Assembly: GCA_016934175.1 (NCBI GenBank)
Contig: JAFGTI010000133.1
Span: 1 to 7,319, forward strand
Direction of reading: 5' to 3'
DNA from: Acholeplasmataceae bacterium
Lineage (GTDB): Bacteria; Bacillota_I; Bacilli_A; Acholeplasmatales; Acholeplasmataceae
DNA: 7,319 nt
The first letter of the stretch is position 1, and each line of letters opens with the position of its first letter. Position numbers and translations under genes: made by a program. A model generated the notes under the pieces. That model was not told the origin of the DNA and searched no databases. It was given only the letters and a program-made list of their open reading frames with translations. Of the stretch, positions 1 through 6,119 are shown piece by piece.

Positions 1-105
1 GGTCAGGTCTTGATTGAAGCAGCCATAAGCATGTTTACTATGTGGGTGATGATGCTTGATGGGGATTTTCAATGTTTCACATATTTAATGAAACATCACA
101 AGTGA
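1..105. other. Left-edge stretch, possible gene tail of uncertain strand
   Basis: I cannot assign a gene here. On the + strand, frame 1 is open from the window edge to a TGA at 103-105 (34 codons), giving a peptide unusually rich in Met and Phe that ends in MKHHK. On the - strand the frame covering 84 down to 1 is also open and reads as a His-rich peptide (it contains HHHPHSKHAYG); its only plausible start is a TTG at 72-70 with no ribosome binding site. A frame this short can stay open by chance in such DNA. A codirectional upstream gene ending at 105 is possible, but its stop would lie inside the inverted repeats and just before the -10 box of the next gene. Confidence 0.2.
72..96. repeat. 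8-bp inverted repeat with parS-like arms over the -35 region
   Basis: ATGTTTCA (72-79) and TGAAACAT (89-96) are perfect reverse complements separated by 9 bases. Each arm matches an arm of the ParB site parS (consensus TGTTTCACGTGAAACA): the left arm TGTTTCAC at 73-80 matches 8 of 8 and the right arm ATGAAACA at 88-95 matches 7 of 8. The two halves are 7 bp further apart than in parS. The repeat covers the place where a -35 box would lie for the promoter at 106-114, so an operator role is also possible. There is no T-run, so it is not a terminator for the + strand. Confidence 0.5.
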
Positions 106-107
106 TG
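94..107. repeat. 6-bp inverted repeat just upstream of the -10 box
   Basis: CATCAC (94-99) and GTGATG (102-107) are perfect reverse complements with two A bases between them. The repeat shares two or three bases with the repeat at 72-96 and its right end includes the TG of the extended -10 element at 106-107. Its position suggests a possible operator, but a 6-bp dyad can occur by chance. Confidence 0.35.
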
Positions 108-114
108 ATATAAT
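106..114 (+). promoter_or_regulatory. Extended -10 promoter for the first gene
   Basis: TGATATAAT at 106-114 is a perfect TATAAT hexamer with the extended TGn element directly before it. No good -35 box lies 16-18 bp upstream (TAATGA at the 17-bp spacing), as is common for extended -10 promoters. Transcription would start near 121, giving a leader of about 15 bases that begins almost at the ribosome binding site GGAGGT (124-129), which is 6 bases from the ATG at 136. It probably drives the membrane gene and tkt, and perhaps mnmG-rsmG. Confidence 0.6.
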
Positions 115-135
115 GTTAATAATGGAGGTATTACG

Positions 136-807
136 ATGAAACTGAATTTTAAGGTCTATAAACAATTAATAAACGAACCCTTTTTGACACAAGAAATCGA
201 TGGAAAAATCATAGAATTTCATTACATGAACGATACACCTTTTCTGTATCAATATGCAAGTAGAGGAAGATTTGCTATTTGGACATCAGACGCTACAAAT
301 TATCGCGTCCTAATTGAAAAAAAGTATTATGAAGCTTTAGAAGATTTCTATCAGCCAGAAGTCAATAAAATATGGTTGGAATTTCTAGAAGGAGTTAGTG
401 GATTAAGTAAGAAAATTAACACGTGGTTTATTATCCCAACATTGATTCTTTATGTTGTTATCGCTGGATTAGCGACTTATTTATTTAAAGATTATACACT
501 CCAAATCTTATTAGGTATGATTGTTCTCGTTGTTGTTAGCAACATGTTTCAAGGACGCTTAGTGAATAAAAAAGTACGCGAAGAAAATTTAAAAGCACAA
601 GATAAGATCAGAAATTCAATCGGAAACGAAAGATTTGAAAGCCTTATAAAAGCACAAGAAGATCATTATCAAGAATACTTTAAATTCCAAGAAGAAGTCC
701 AAGATCAAGAACAAACTGATCAGCTGGAAAACGAAACTATTGATGATGTAGTTGAAAATAATGAAAACGAAGAGGAAATAAAAGAAGATGGAACAAAGAG
801 CAATTAA
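136..807 (+). CDS. Hypothetical two-helix membrane protein with acidic C-terminal tail
   Basis: I do not recognise this 223-residue protein. It has a soluble N-terminal part (1-90) with many aromatic residues, then two hydrophobic helices at about 97-117 and 121-138 separated by the short turn KDY. Basic residues flank the pair (KK at 92-93; R141, K145, K146, R148), so by the positive-inside rule both ends should face the cytoplasm and the helices form a membrane hairpin. Residues 145-185 look helical and charged. The tail from about 185 to 220 is very rich in Glu, Asp, Gln and Asn and is probably disordered. The start is well supported: GGAGGT at 124-129, 6 bases from the ATG, behind a good promoter. 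The 3' end overlaps transketolase by 20 bp, suggesting translational coupling, but no functional link is evident. There is no signal peptide and I see no enzyme motif. Confidence 0.85.
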   Translation: MKLNFKVYKQLINEPFLTQEIDGKIIEFHYMNDTPFLYQYASRGRFAIWTSDATNYRVLIEKKYYEALEDFYQPEVNKIWLEFLEGVSGLSKKINTWFIIPTLILYVVIAGLATYLFKDYTLQILLGMIVLVVVSNMFQGRLVNKKVREENLKAQDKIRNSIGNERFESLIKAQEDHYQEYFKFQEEVQDQEQTDQLENETIDDVVENNENEEEIKEDGTKSN

Positions 808-2740
808 TGCACTGCGCATCCTAGGAGTAGATGCGATTAACAAAGCAAATAGCGGACACCCAGGCATCGTTTTGGGTGCTGCACCTATGGCATATCAACT
901 TTTTACAGAACACTTAAATATTAATGCGAAAAATCCAAAGTGGTTGAATCGTGATCGATTTATTTTATCTGCTGGTCATGGGTCCATGTTACTTTATGCA
1001 CTCAATCATTTATCAGGATTCAAGATTTCAATGGAAGATCTAAAAAATTTTAGACAAATAGGAAATACACCTGGTCATCCTGAATATGGACATACCGATG
1101 GTGTGGAAACCACAAGTGGACCACTTGGACAAGGTATTTCAAATGCAGTAGGTATGGCAATTGCTGAAACGCATCTTGCCGCAAGATTTAACAAAGAATC
1201 TTTCAATGTAATTGATCATTACACGTATGTTATTTGTGGAGATGGCGATTTACAAGAAGGAGTCGCTATGGAAGCAATGAGTCTTGCTGGTCATCTAGGA
1301 CTTGGCAAACTTATAGTTTTATTTGATTCTAATGATATTCAATTAGATGGTAAAGTTTCTTTAGCGTATAGTGAAAATCATCAAAAGAAGTTTGAAGCTA
1401 TGGGATGGCATTATCAAAAGGTAGAAGATGGTGATGATCTAACTTTAATAAATCGTGCTATCAAAAAAGCAAAAAAAGTAGATACTCAACCCTCTATCAT
1501 TGAAGTTAAAACCATTATTGGTTTTGGTACTTCAGTACAGGGAACTAGTAAAGTCCACGGAGCACCGGTTGGTATTGAAGAAGCTTCGGTCTTAAGAAAA
1601 AATCTAAACTGGAATGAAGAACCTTTTGTAGTTCCAGAAGATATCTACGCTCACTACCGTAAAAAAGTAACTTTGCGTGGTTTAAGAGCATATCGTAAAT
1701 GGATTGAATTGCTTTCTCAATATCAAATGTCTTATCCTCAAGAATATACACAACTCTTATCATTTTTCGAAGGCGATATTAAGGTTAACCTCAATGATTT
1801 CAAAGATGAAACAAGCTCAGCAAAAGATGCAACCAGAAATATCAGCGGAAAAATCATTCAAAAATTATCAGGCATTTATCCCAATCTCATCGGTGGATCT
1901 GCAGATTTAACTGCATCAACTAAAGCAAAAGGTTCAGACGGTCATTTTGATAGAAATAATCGACTTGCAAGAAATATCAATTTTGGTGTTCGTGAACACG
2001 CAATGGGGGCAATAGTCAATGGTATGGTACTCCATGGAGGGTTAATGGTTTTTGGTGGTGCATTCTTCGTTTTCAGCGATTACATGAAACCTGCCATTCG
2101 TTTAGCGGCCATTATGCAAATCCCATCAATCTTTGTATTTTCTCATGATACAATTGCAGTAGGTGAAGATGGACCTACTCATCAACCTGTAGAACAGTTA
2201 ACTGGTCTTAGAGCAATTCCAAATCTCAATGTTATTCGTCCAGCAGATGCAAATGAAACATTAGCTGCTTGGAAGATTGCGATGGAATCAAAAACAACGC
2301 CAACTGTTATTATTTTAACGAGACAAAATGTGATTAATCGTCAGACAACATCCTATGAGGGTGTCATCAAAGGAGCATATATAGTTTCAAAAGAAGAAAA
2401 ACAACTGGATGGTATTTTGCTAGCTAGTGGTTCAGAAGTGGGTTTAGCTTTAGATGTTAAGCAGATTTTAACGAACAAAGGTATTGATGTTAGAGTTGTG
2501 AGCATGCCTTCTCATTTGTTATTTGAAAAACAATCAGAAAAATACCAAAAAGAAATTCTACCTAAAAGAACTAAAATTTTGGCGGTTGAAATGGGTTCAA
2601 GAATGTCTTGGTATAAATACACACCTTATGTTTATGGATTAGATGAATTTGGTGTCAGTGCACCACTTGAACATGCACTTGACTATTTTGGTTTTACAAA
2701 AGAAAAAGTAGCGGAATATTACATTAAAAATTTAACTTAA
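788..2740 (+). CDS. tkt: Transketolase
   Basis: Thiamine-diphosphate enzyme of the non-oxidative pentose phosphate pathway that moves two-carbon ketol units between sugar phosphates in the cytoplasm. At 650 residues it is full length. Visible motifs: NSGHPG (21-26, His24), SAGHGS (61-66, His64), GPLGQG (111-116), the ThDP/metal motif GDG (151-153) with Asn182 in SNDIQLDG, HGAP (258-261), the pyrimidine-domain motif VREHAMGAI with catalytic-type Glu403, SHDTIAVGEDGPTHQP (452-467, His453, Asp461, His465) and TRQN (511-514). Order: PP domain (about 1-330), Pyr domain (about 344-515), C-terminal domain (about 527-645). The ATG at 788 is only two codons after an in-frame TAA at 779-781, so the start is fixed. 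The ribosome binding site is modest (AGAGGA at 771-776, 11 bases away), and translation is probably coupled to the preceding overlapping gene. Placement directly before mnmG is not the Bacillus arrangement. The motifs exclude DXS and pyruvate dehydrogenase E1. Confidence 0.97.
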   Translation: MEQRAINALRILGVDAINKANSGHPGIVLGAAPMAYQLFTEHLNINAKNPKWLNRDRFILSAGHGSMLLYALNHLSGFKISMEDLKNFRQIGNTPGHPEYGHTDGVETTSGPLGQGISNAVGMAIAETHLAARFNKESFNVIDHYTYVICGDGDLQEGVAMEAMSLAGHLGLGKLIVLFDSNDIQLDGKVSLAYSENHQKKFEAMGWHYQKVEDGDDLTLINRAIKKAKKVDTQPSIIEVKTIIGFGTSVQGTSKVHGAPVGIEEASVLRKNLNWNEEPFVVPEDIYAHYRKKVTLRGLRAYRKWIELLSQYQMSYPQEYTQLLSFFEGDIKVNLNDFKDETSSAKDATRNISGKIIQKLSGIYPNLIGGSADLTASTKAKGSDGHFDRNNRLARNINFGVREHAMGAIVNGMVLHGGLMVFGGAFFVFSDYMKPAIRLAAIMQIPSIFVFSHDTIAVGEDGPTHQPVEQLTGLRAIPNLNVIRPADANETLAAWKIAMESKTTPTVIILTRQNVINRQTTSYEGVIKGAYIVSKEEKQLDGILLASGSEVGLALDVKQILTNKGIDVRVVSMPSHLLFEKQSEKYQKEILPKRTKILAVEMGSRMSWYKYTPYVYGLDEFGVSAPLEHALDYFGFTKEKVAEYYIKNLT

Positions 2741-2752
2741 AGAAGTGATTAA

Positions 2753-4618
2753 ATGATTTATGATGGAATTATTGTTGGCGGAGGGCATGCTGGTATAGAA
2801 GCTGCACTTGCCATGGCAAGAATGAATAAAAAAACATTACTTATTACAGGCAACCTTAACAAGGTTGCTTCTTTGCCTTGTAATCCCTCAATTGGAGGAC
2901 CCGCCAAAGGTATTGTAGTTAGAGAAATTGATGCTCTTGGTGGCCAAATGGCTAAGAGTGCTGATGAAGGTCAAATTCAAATTAAAATGTTAAATGCTTC
3001 TAAAGGACCAGCAGTCAGAGCTCTTCGTGCACAAATCGATAAGATAAAGTATCCAAAAATAATGCTACGTGTATTAAAAGAACAAAAAAATTTAGATCTT
3101 TTAGAAGCGCTAGTTGATCATATGGTCATTGAGAATGACGTGATTAAAGGCATTGTTTTACAAAGTGGTGAGACTTACTATGGCCAAACTGTCATATTAA
3201 CAACAGGTACCTATTTAGCAAGCAATATTTTAATTGGAGCTGAAAAAACAAGTAGTGGCCCAACTGGAGATCCTACAACTTTTGGTATCAGCAAACAACT
3301 AAAAGAGTTAGGTTTTGAAGTTATAAGACTAAAAACAGGAACTCCTCAACGCGTCGCAAGAGATAGTATTGATTACTCAAAAATGATTCCTCAACCTGGA
3401 GATGCTGTTAAACATACATTTAGTTTTGATGAAAATTTTTATGATCACAATCCTAAAGAATTATGCTATTTAACACACACCTCAACAGAAACACACAATA
3501 TCATCAATCTACATTTAGATGAATCAGCTATGTACAGTGGTCTTGCTGAGGGTGTCGGACCAAGATATTGCCCCTCAATTGAGGATAAAGTGGTTCGATT
3601 TAGTGATAAAGAACGTCATCAATTATTTATTGAACCTGAAAGCGTTGAACTTGATGAGATGTATGTACAGGGTTTTTCAACAAGTTTACCACGCTATGTT
3701 CAAGAAGAAATGATAAGAACAATTCCAGGTTTAGAAAATGTAAAAATTGTGCGATATGCTTATGCCATTGAATATGACGCTATCAATCCACTTCAACTTT
3801 ATCCAACGTTAGAGACAAAGAAAATTAAAAACCTTTATTGTGCAGGACAAATCAATGGAACAAGTGGATATGAAGAAGCTGCAGGTCAAGGATTAATGGC
3901 TGGTATCAATGCAGCGCTCTCAATTTCCGGGAGAGAACCACTTATATTGCAAAGACATGAGGCATATATTGGTGTATTAATTGATGATTTAGTAACAAAA
4001 GGTGTATTGGATCCCTATAGATTACTCACTTCAAGAGCAGAACATCGTCTTCTATTAAGAAACGATAATGCTGATCTTAGATTAAGGGATTATGGATATA
4101 AGATAGGTTTAGTCGATGAGATAACCTATCAAAAATACTTACAAAAAAAAGCAAGTTTTGACCAATTGGTTAAATTAGCTGAAACGACACGAATTATGCC
4201 AAACGATGAAAATAATCTTTACTTAAGTAGTAAAAATTCATCGCCACTATATGAAGCTATAACACTTTCAGATCTACTAAAAAGACCAGAAATTAGTGTA
4301 GAAGATGTTATGCATTTTCTAAATGATGATTTGAATGAAGATCTTGTTGAACAATTGGAAATCAAGATTAAATACGAAGGATACATTCAAAAAGCTTTGA
4401 GAGAAGCTGAAAAAATGCAAAGATTAGAAAGTAAGCATATCCCCGAAATGATTGATTATAAAAAGATAAGAAATATTTCTTCTGAAGCTAGAGAGAAATT
4501 AATCAAAATCCAACCTAAAACACTAGGCCAAGCATCTAGAATATCAGGTGTTAATCCCGCAGATATTTCAGTATTACTAGTTTATTTAGAATCCGGAGTG
4601 ATCAATCGTGATGTTTAA
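2753..4618 (+). CDS. mnmG: tRNA uridine-5-carboxymethylaminomethyl modification enzyme MnmG (GidA)
   Basis: FAD- and folate-dependent enzyme that, with the GTPase MnmE, installs carboxymethylaminomethyl (or aminomethyl) groups on U34 of tRNAs reading split codon boxes. The 621-residue length is normal for full-length MnmG. The N-terminal FAD motif GGGHAG is at residues 9-14. Both family signatures are present: CNPSIGGPAKG (43-53, Cys43) and GPRYCPSIEDK (269-279, Cys273), the two cysteines equivalent to the catalytic pair in E. coli. The second FAD segment AGQINGTSGYEEAAGQG is at 364-380. The C-terminal MnmE/tRNA-binding region has the YEGYI motif (541-545) and the LGQASRISGV stretch (591-600). 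The start follows transketolase by 12 bp; the ribosome binding site is weak (GAAGTGAT at 2743-2749 region), so some coupling to tkt is likely. mnmE, the usual upstream partner, is not in this window. The 3' end overlaps rsmG. A hairpin lies near its 5' end at 2850-2868. Confidence 0.98.
   Translation: MIYDGIIVGGGHAGIEAALAMARMNKKTLLITGNLNKVASLPCNPSIGGPAKGIVVREIDALGGQMAKSADEGQIQIKMLNASKGPAVRALRAQIDKIKYPKIMLRVLKEQKNLDLLEALVDHMVIENDVIKGIVLQSGETYYGQTVILTTGTYLASNILIGAEKTSSGPTGDPTTFGISKQLKELGFEVIRLKTGTPQRVARDSIDYSKMIPQPGDAVKHTFSFDENFYDHNPKELCYLTHTSTETHNIINLHLDESAMYSGLAEGVGPRYCPSIEDKVVRFSDKERHQLFIEPESVELDEMYVQGFSTSLPRYVQEEMIRTIPGLENVKIVRYAYAIEYDAINPLQLYPTLETKKIKNLYCAGQINGTSGYEEAAGQGLMAGINAALSISGREPLILQRHEAYIGVLIDDLVTKGVLDPYRLLTSRAEHRLLLRNDNADLRLRDYGYKIGLVDEITYQKYLQKKASFDQLVKLAETTRIMPNDENNLYLSSKNSSPLYEAITLSDLLKRPEISVEDVMHFLNDDLNEDLVEQLEIKIKYEGYIQKALREAEKMQRLESKHIPEMIDYKKIRNISSEAREKLIKIQPKTLGQASRISGVNPADISVLLVYLESGVINRDV
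2850..2868 (+). repeat. Perfect 8-bp hairpin inside the 5' part of mnmG
   Basis: GCAACCTT (2850-2857) and AAGGTTGC (2861-2868) form a perfect 8-bp stem closed by an AAC loop, followed by the T-rich tail TTCTTTG. It lies about 100 bases after the mnmG start and encodes part of the region just before the CNPSIGG motif. The shape resembles an intrinsic terminator or pause site but the tail is interrupted by C, and coding constraint may explain it. Confidence 0.45.
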
Positions 4619-5306
4619 AGACGATATAAAAGACTTACTTAAAACAGATATCACTCATGAACAACTCAAACAGTTTGATGACTATTATCAATTTTTGGTT
4701 GCGTATAACAATATCACAAACTTAACACGCATTATTGATCAAGATGAAGTTTTTTACAAGCATTTTTATGACTCATTAACGCTCTCTAACGTCATTGATT
4801 TCAATTCAATTCAAACAGTATGTGATATGGGTGCTGGAGCTGGTTTTCCCAGTATTCCGTTGAAAATCATGTATCCTCATTTAAAAATTACCATTGTTGA
4901 TTCGTTGGGTAAACGCATTACTTTTTTAGAACATTTAATTGAGAAACTCAATCTTACGCATGTCAGTTTATTTCATGATCGTAGTGAGAATTTTGCCAAA
5001 ACACATCAGTTGTCATTTGATGTCGTCACAGCAAGAGCTCTAGGAAATTTAAATCTGATTTTAGAAATGGGTATACCTATGGTTAAAAAGGATGGGTATT
5101 TCATAGCTCCAAAAGGTCAAAATTATGAAATCGAAGTTACAGAAGCAAGTAAGGCTGTAGATTTACTAGGCGTAAAAATAATCAATATTAAAACGTTTGA
5201 GTTACCTAATTCATACGGAAAACGAGCTAATATCCTACTAAAAAAGATCAAGCATGTCAACGGGTATCCTCGATCCTATTCACAAATGATAAATAAGCCA
5301 CTATAA
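4608..5306 (+). CDS. rsmG: 16S rRNA (guanine(527)-N7)-methyltransferase RsmG (GidB)
   Basis: SAM-dependent Rossmann-fold methyltransferase that makes m7G527 (E. coli numbering) in the 530 loop of 16S rRNA; loss is known to give low-level streptomycin resistance in several bacteria. Family motifs, counted from the GTG: YNNITNLTRI (33-42), KHFYDSLT (51-58), SAM-binding DMGAGAGFPSIPLKI (73-87), the acidic Asp98 loop DSLGKRITFL (98-107), ARALGNLNLIL (142-152), and the C-terminal YPR...KPL (220-232). The 232-residue length is typical. The start is ambiguous by one codon: GTG at 4608 lies 9 bases after GGAG (4595-4598), while ATG at 4611 lies 12 bases after it; both overlap the end of mnmG. The extreme C-terminus departs from the usual YPRKxGxPxKxPI pattern (it reads YPRSYSQMINKPL), a small deviation. 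The promoter for parA is embedded in its last codons. Confidence 0.96.
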   Translation: MMFKDDIKDLLKTDITHEQLKQFDDYYQFLVAYNNITNLTRIIDQDEVFYKHFYDSLTLSNVIDFNSIQTVCDMGAGAGFPSIPLKIMYPHLKITIVDSLGKRITFLEHLIEKLNLTHVSLFHDRSENFAKTHQLSFDVVTARALGNLNLILEMGIPMVKKDGYFIAPKGQNYEIEVTEASKAVDLLGVKIINIKTFELPNSYGKRANILLKKIKHVNGYPRSYSQMINKPL

Positions 5307-5307
5307 T
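5279..5307 (+). promoter_or_regulatory. Internal sigma-A-type promoter for parA-parB-DUF951
   Basis: TTCACA (5279-5284, 5 of 6 to TTGACA) and TATAAT (5302-5307, 6 of 6) are separated by exactly 17 bp. The -10 hexamer overlaps the TAA stop of rsmG. Transcription would start near 5314, and the strong ribosome binding site AAAGGAG (5321-5327) lies 6 bases before the parA ATG at 5334. Both hexamers and the spacing make this the best promoter in the window by match. No terminator is visible between rsmG and parA, so readthrough from upstream is also possible. Confidence 0.75.
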
Positions 5308-5333
5308 AATATATAGAAAGAAAGGAGTACATC

Positions 5334-6119
5334 ATGGGAAAAATAATTGCTGTTTCAAATCAAAAAGGCGGCGTTGGTAAAACAACTACAAGTGTTAACT
5401 TATCAGCAGCTTTAGCAGAGCATGATAAACGTGTACTACTCGTTGATTTTGATCCTCAGGCCAGTACCACTACAAGTCTAGGAATCAACCGAAGCATGCT
5501 ATATTCATCCATAAATGATGTATTACTCGATATTAAAGGCGTCCAAGAAAGTATTATTCATTTACCTGAAATAAAGATTGATGTCATACCAGCCACCATT
5601 GAACTAGCACATGTTGAAGTTAAGCTAGATCACGATGATAGAGAATACATATTGAGTCAAAAATTATCCGAGATTTCACATCTCTATGATTTTATTTTGA
5701 TTGACTGCCCTCCAAGTTTAGGACTTCTGACAGTCAGTGCTTTGTATGCAGCTAATTCTGTATTAATTCCTGTTCAATGCCAATTTTTGGCAATAGATGG
5801 ACTGACCCAATTGCTTAATACAATTAGAATCGTACAAAAGAAAATGAAAGTTAATCATCGAACATTGGAAATAGAAGGTGTTCTATTGACGATGCTGGAT
5901 AAAAGAACTAAAGCAGGATGGGAAATAGTACATGAGATCAAGGACTATTTCAAAGAAGGTGTTTTTGATACTATTATTACAAGTAATGTTGCAGCTCAAG
6001 TTGCACCAACATATGGATTACCAGTACTCACATTTGCCCCAAAATCACCCGCAGCTAGACTGTACAAATCTTTAGCAAAGGAGATTGTGAATAACAATGA
6101 CCGAAGAAAAGAAAGCTAG
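5334..6119 (+). CDS. parA: Chromosome partitioning ATPase ParA/Soj
   Basis: Deviant-Walker ATPase that binds DNA non-specifically as an ATP dimer and acts with ParB to separate replicated origins; in Bacillus Soj also controls DnaA. Motifs: deviant Walker A KGGVGKTTT (11-19, signature Lys11 and Lys16), Walker A' VDFDPQ (37-42), Walker B ILIDCPPS (121-128), LLTMLDKRT (184-192). At 261 residues it is Soj-like, with no N-terminal HTH, so it is a chromosomal/type Ib form and not a plasmid type Ia ParA. Odd point: the segment that in Soj reads PRNVRLSEAPS reads TSNVAAQVAPT (216-226), and the later DPRSRGA reads APKSPAA (235-241), so several basic residues of the C-terminal region are absent. Arg191, equivalent to Soj Arg189, is kept. 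The start is clear (AAAGGAG, 6 bases before ATG) and has its own promoter. The last 23 bp overlap parB. MinD is excluded by the motifs and the partner gene. Confidence 0.97.
   Translation: MGKIIAVSNQKGGVGKTTTSVNLSAALAEHDKRVLLVDFDPQASTTTSLGINRSMLYSSINDVLLDIKGVQESIIHLPEIKIDVIPATIELAHVEVKLDHDDREYILSQKLSEISHLYDFILIDCPPSLGLLTVSALYAANSVLIPVQCQFLAIDGLTQLLNTIRIVQKKMKVNHRTLEIEGVLLTMLDKRTKAGWEIVHEIKDYFKEGVFDTIITSNVAAQVAPTYGLPVLTFAPKSPAARLYKSLAKEIVNNNDRRKES

Noticed and set aside
1..72. His-rich minus-strand peptide from a TTG start
   Set aside because: No ribosome binding site or promoter is visible, and the His codons are simply the complement of Met codons in the + frame; neither strand can be preferred.
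420..425. CACGTG core as a possible parS
   Set aside because: Only the hexamer core matches; the flanking bases give about 8 of 16 matches to parS.
616..867. Open frame of 83 codons on the - strand
   Set aside because: It lies antisense across the membrane gene-tkt overlap, is a low-complexity Phe/Ile-rich peptide created by the antisense of Glu/Lys-rich codons, and has no supporting ribosome binding site.
1039..1054. AT-rich inverted repeat (TCTAAAA and TTTTAGA) in tkt
   Set aside because: Low-complexity A/T sequence in a conserved coding region with no T-run beyond the stem; chance is the simplest explanation.
1545..1910. Two short open frames inside tkt, - strand 1545-1763 and + strand 1704-1910
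   Set aside because: Both are shadows of the well-supported transketolase frame with no recognisable protein features.
3519..3713. Open frame of 64 codons in another frame of mnmG
   Set aside because: It lies wholly inside conserved mnmG coding sequence, including the GPRYCPS signature region.
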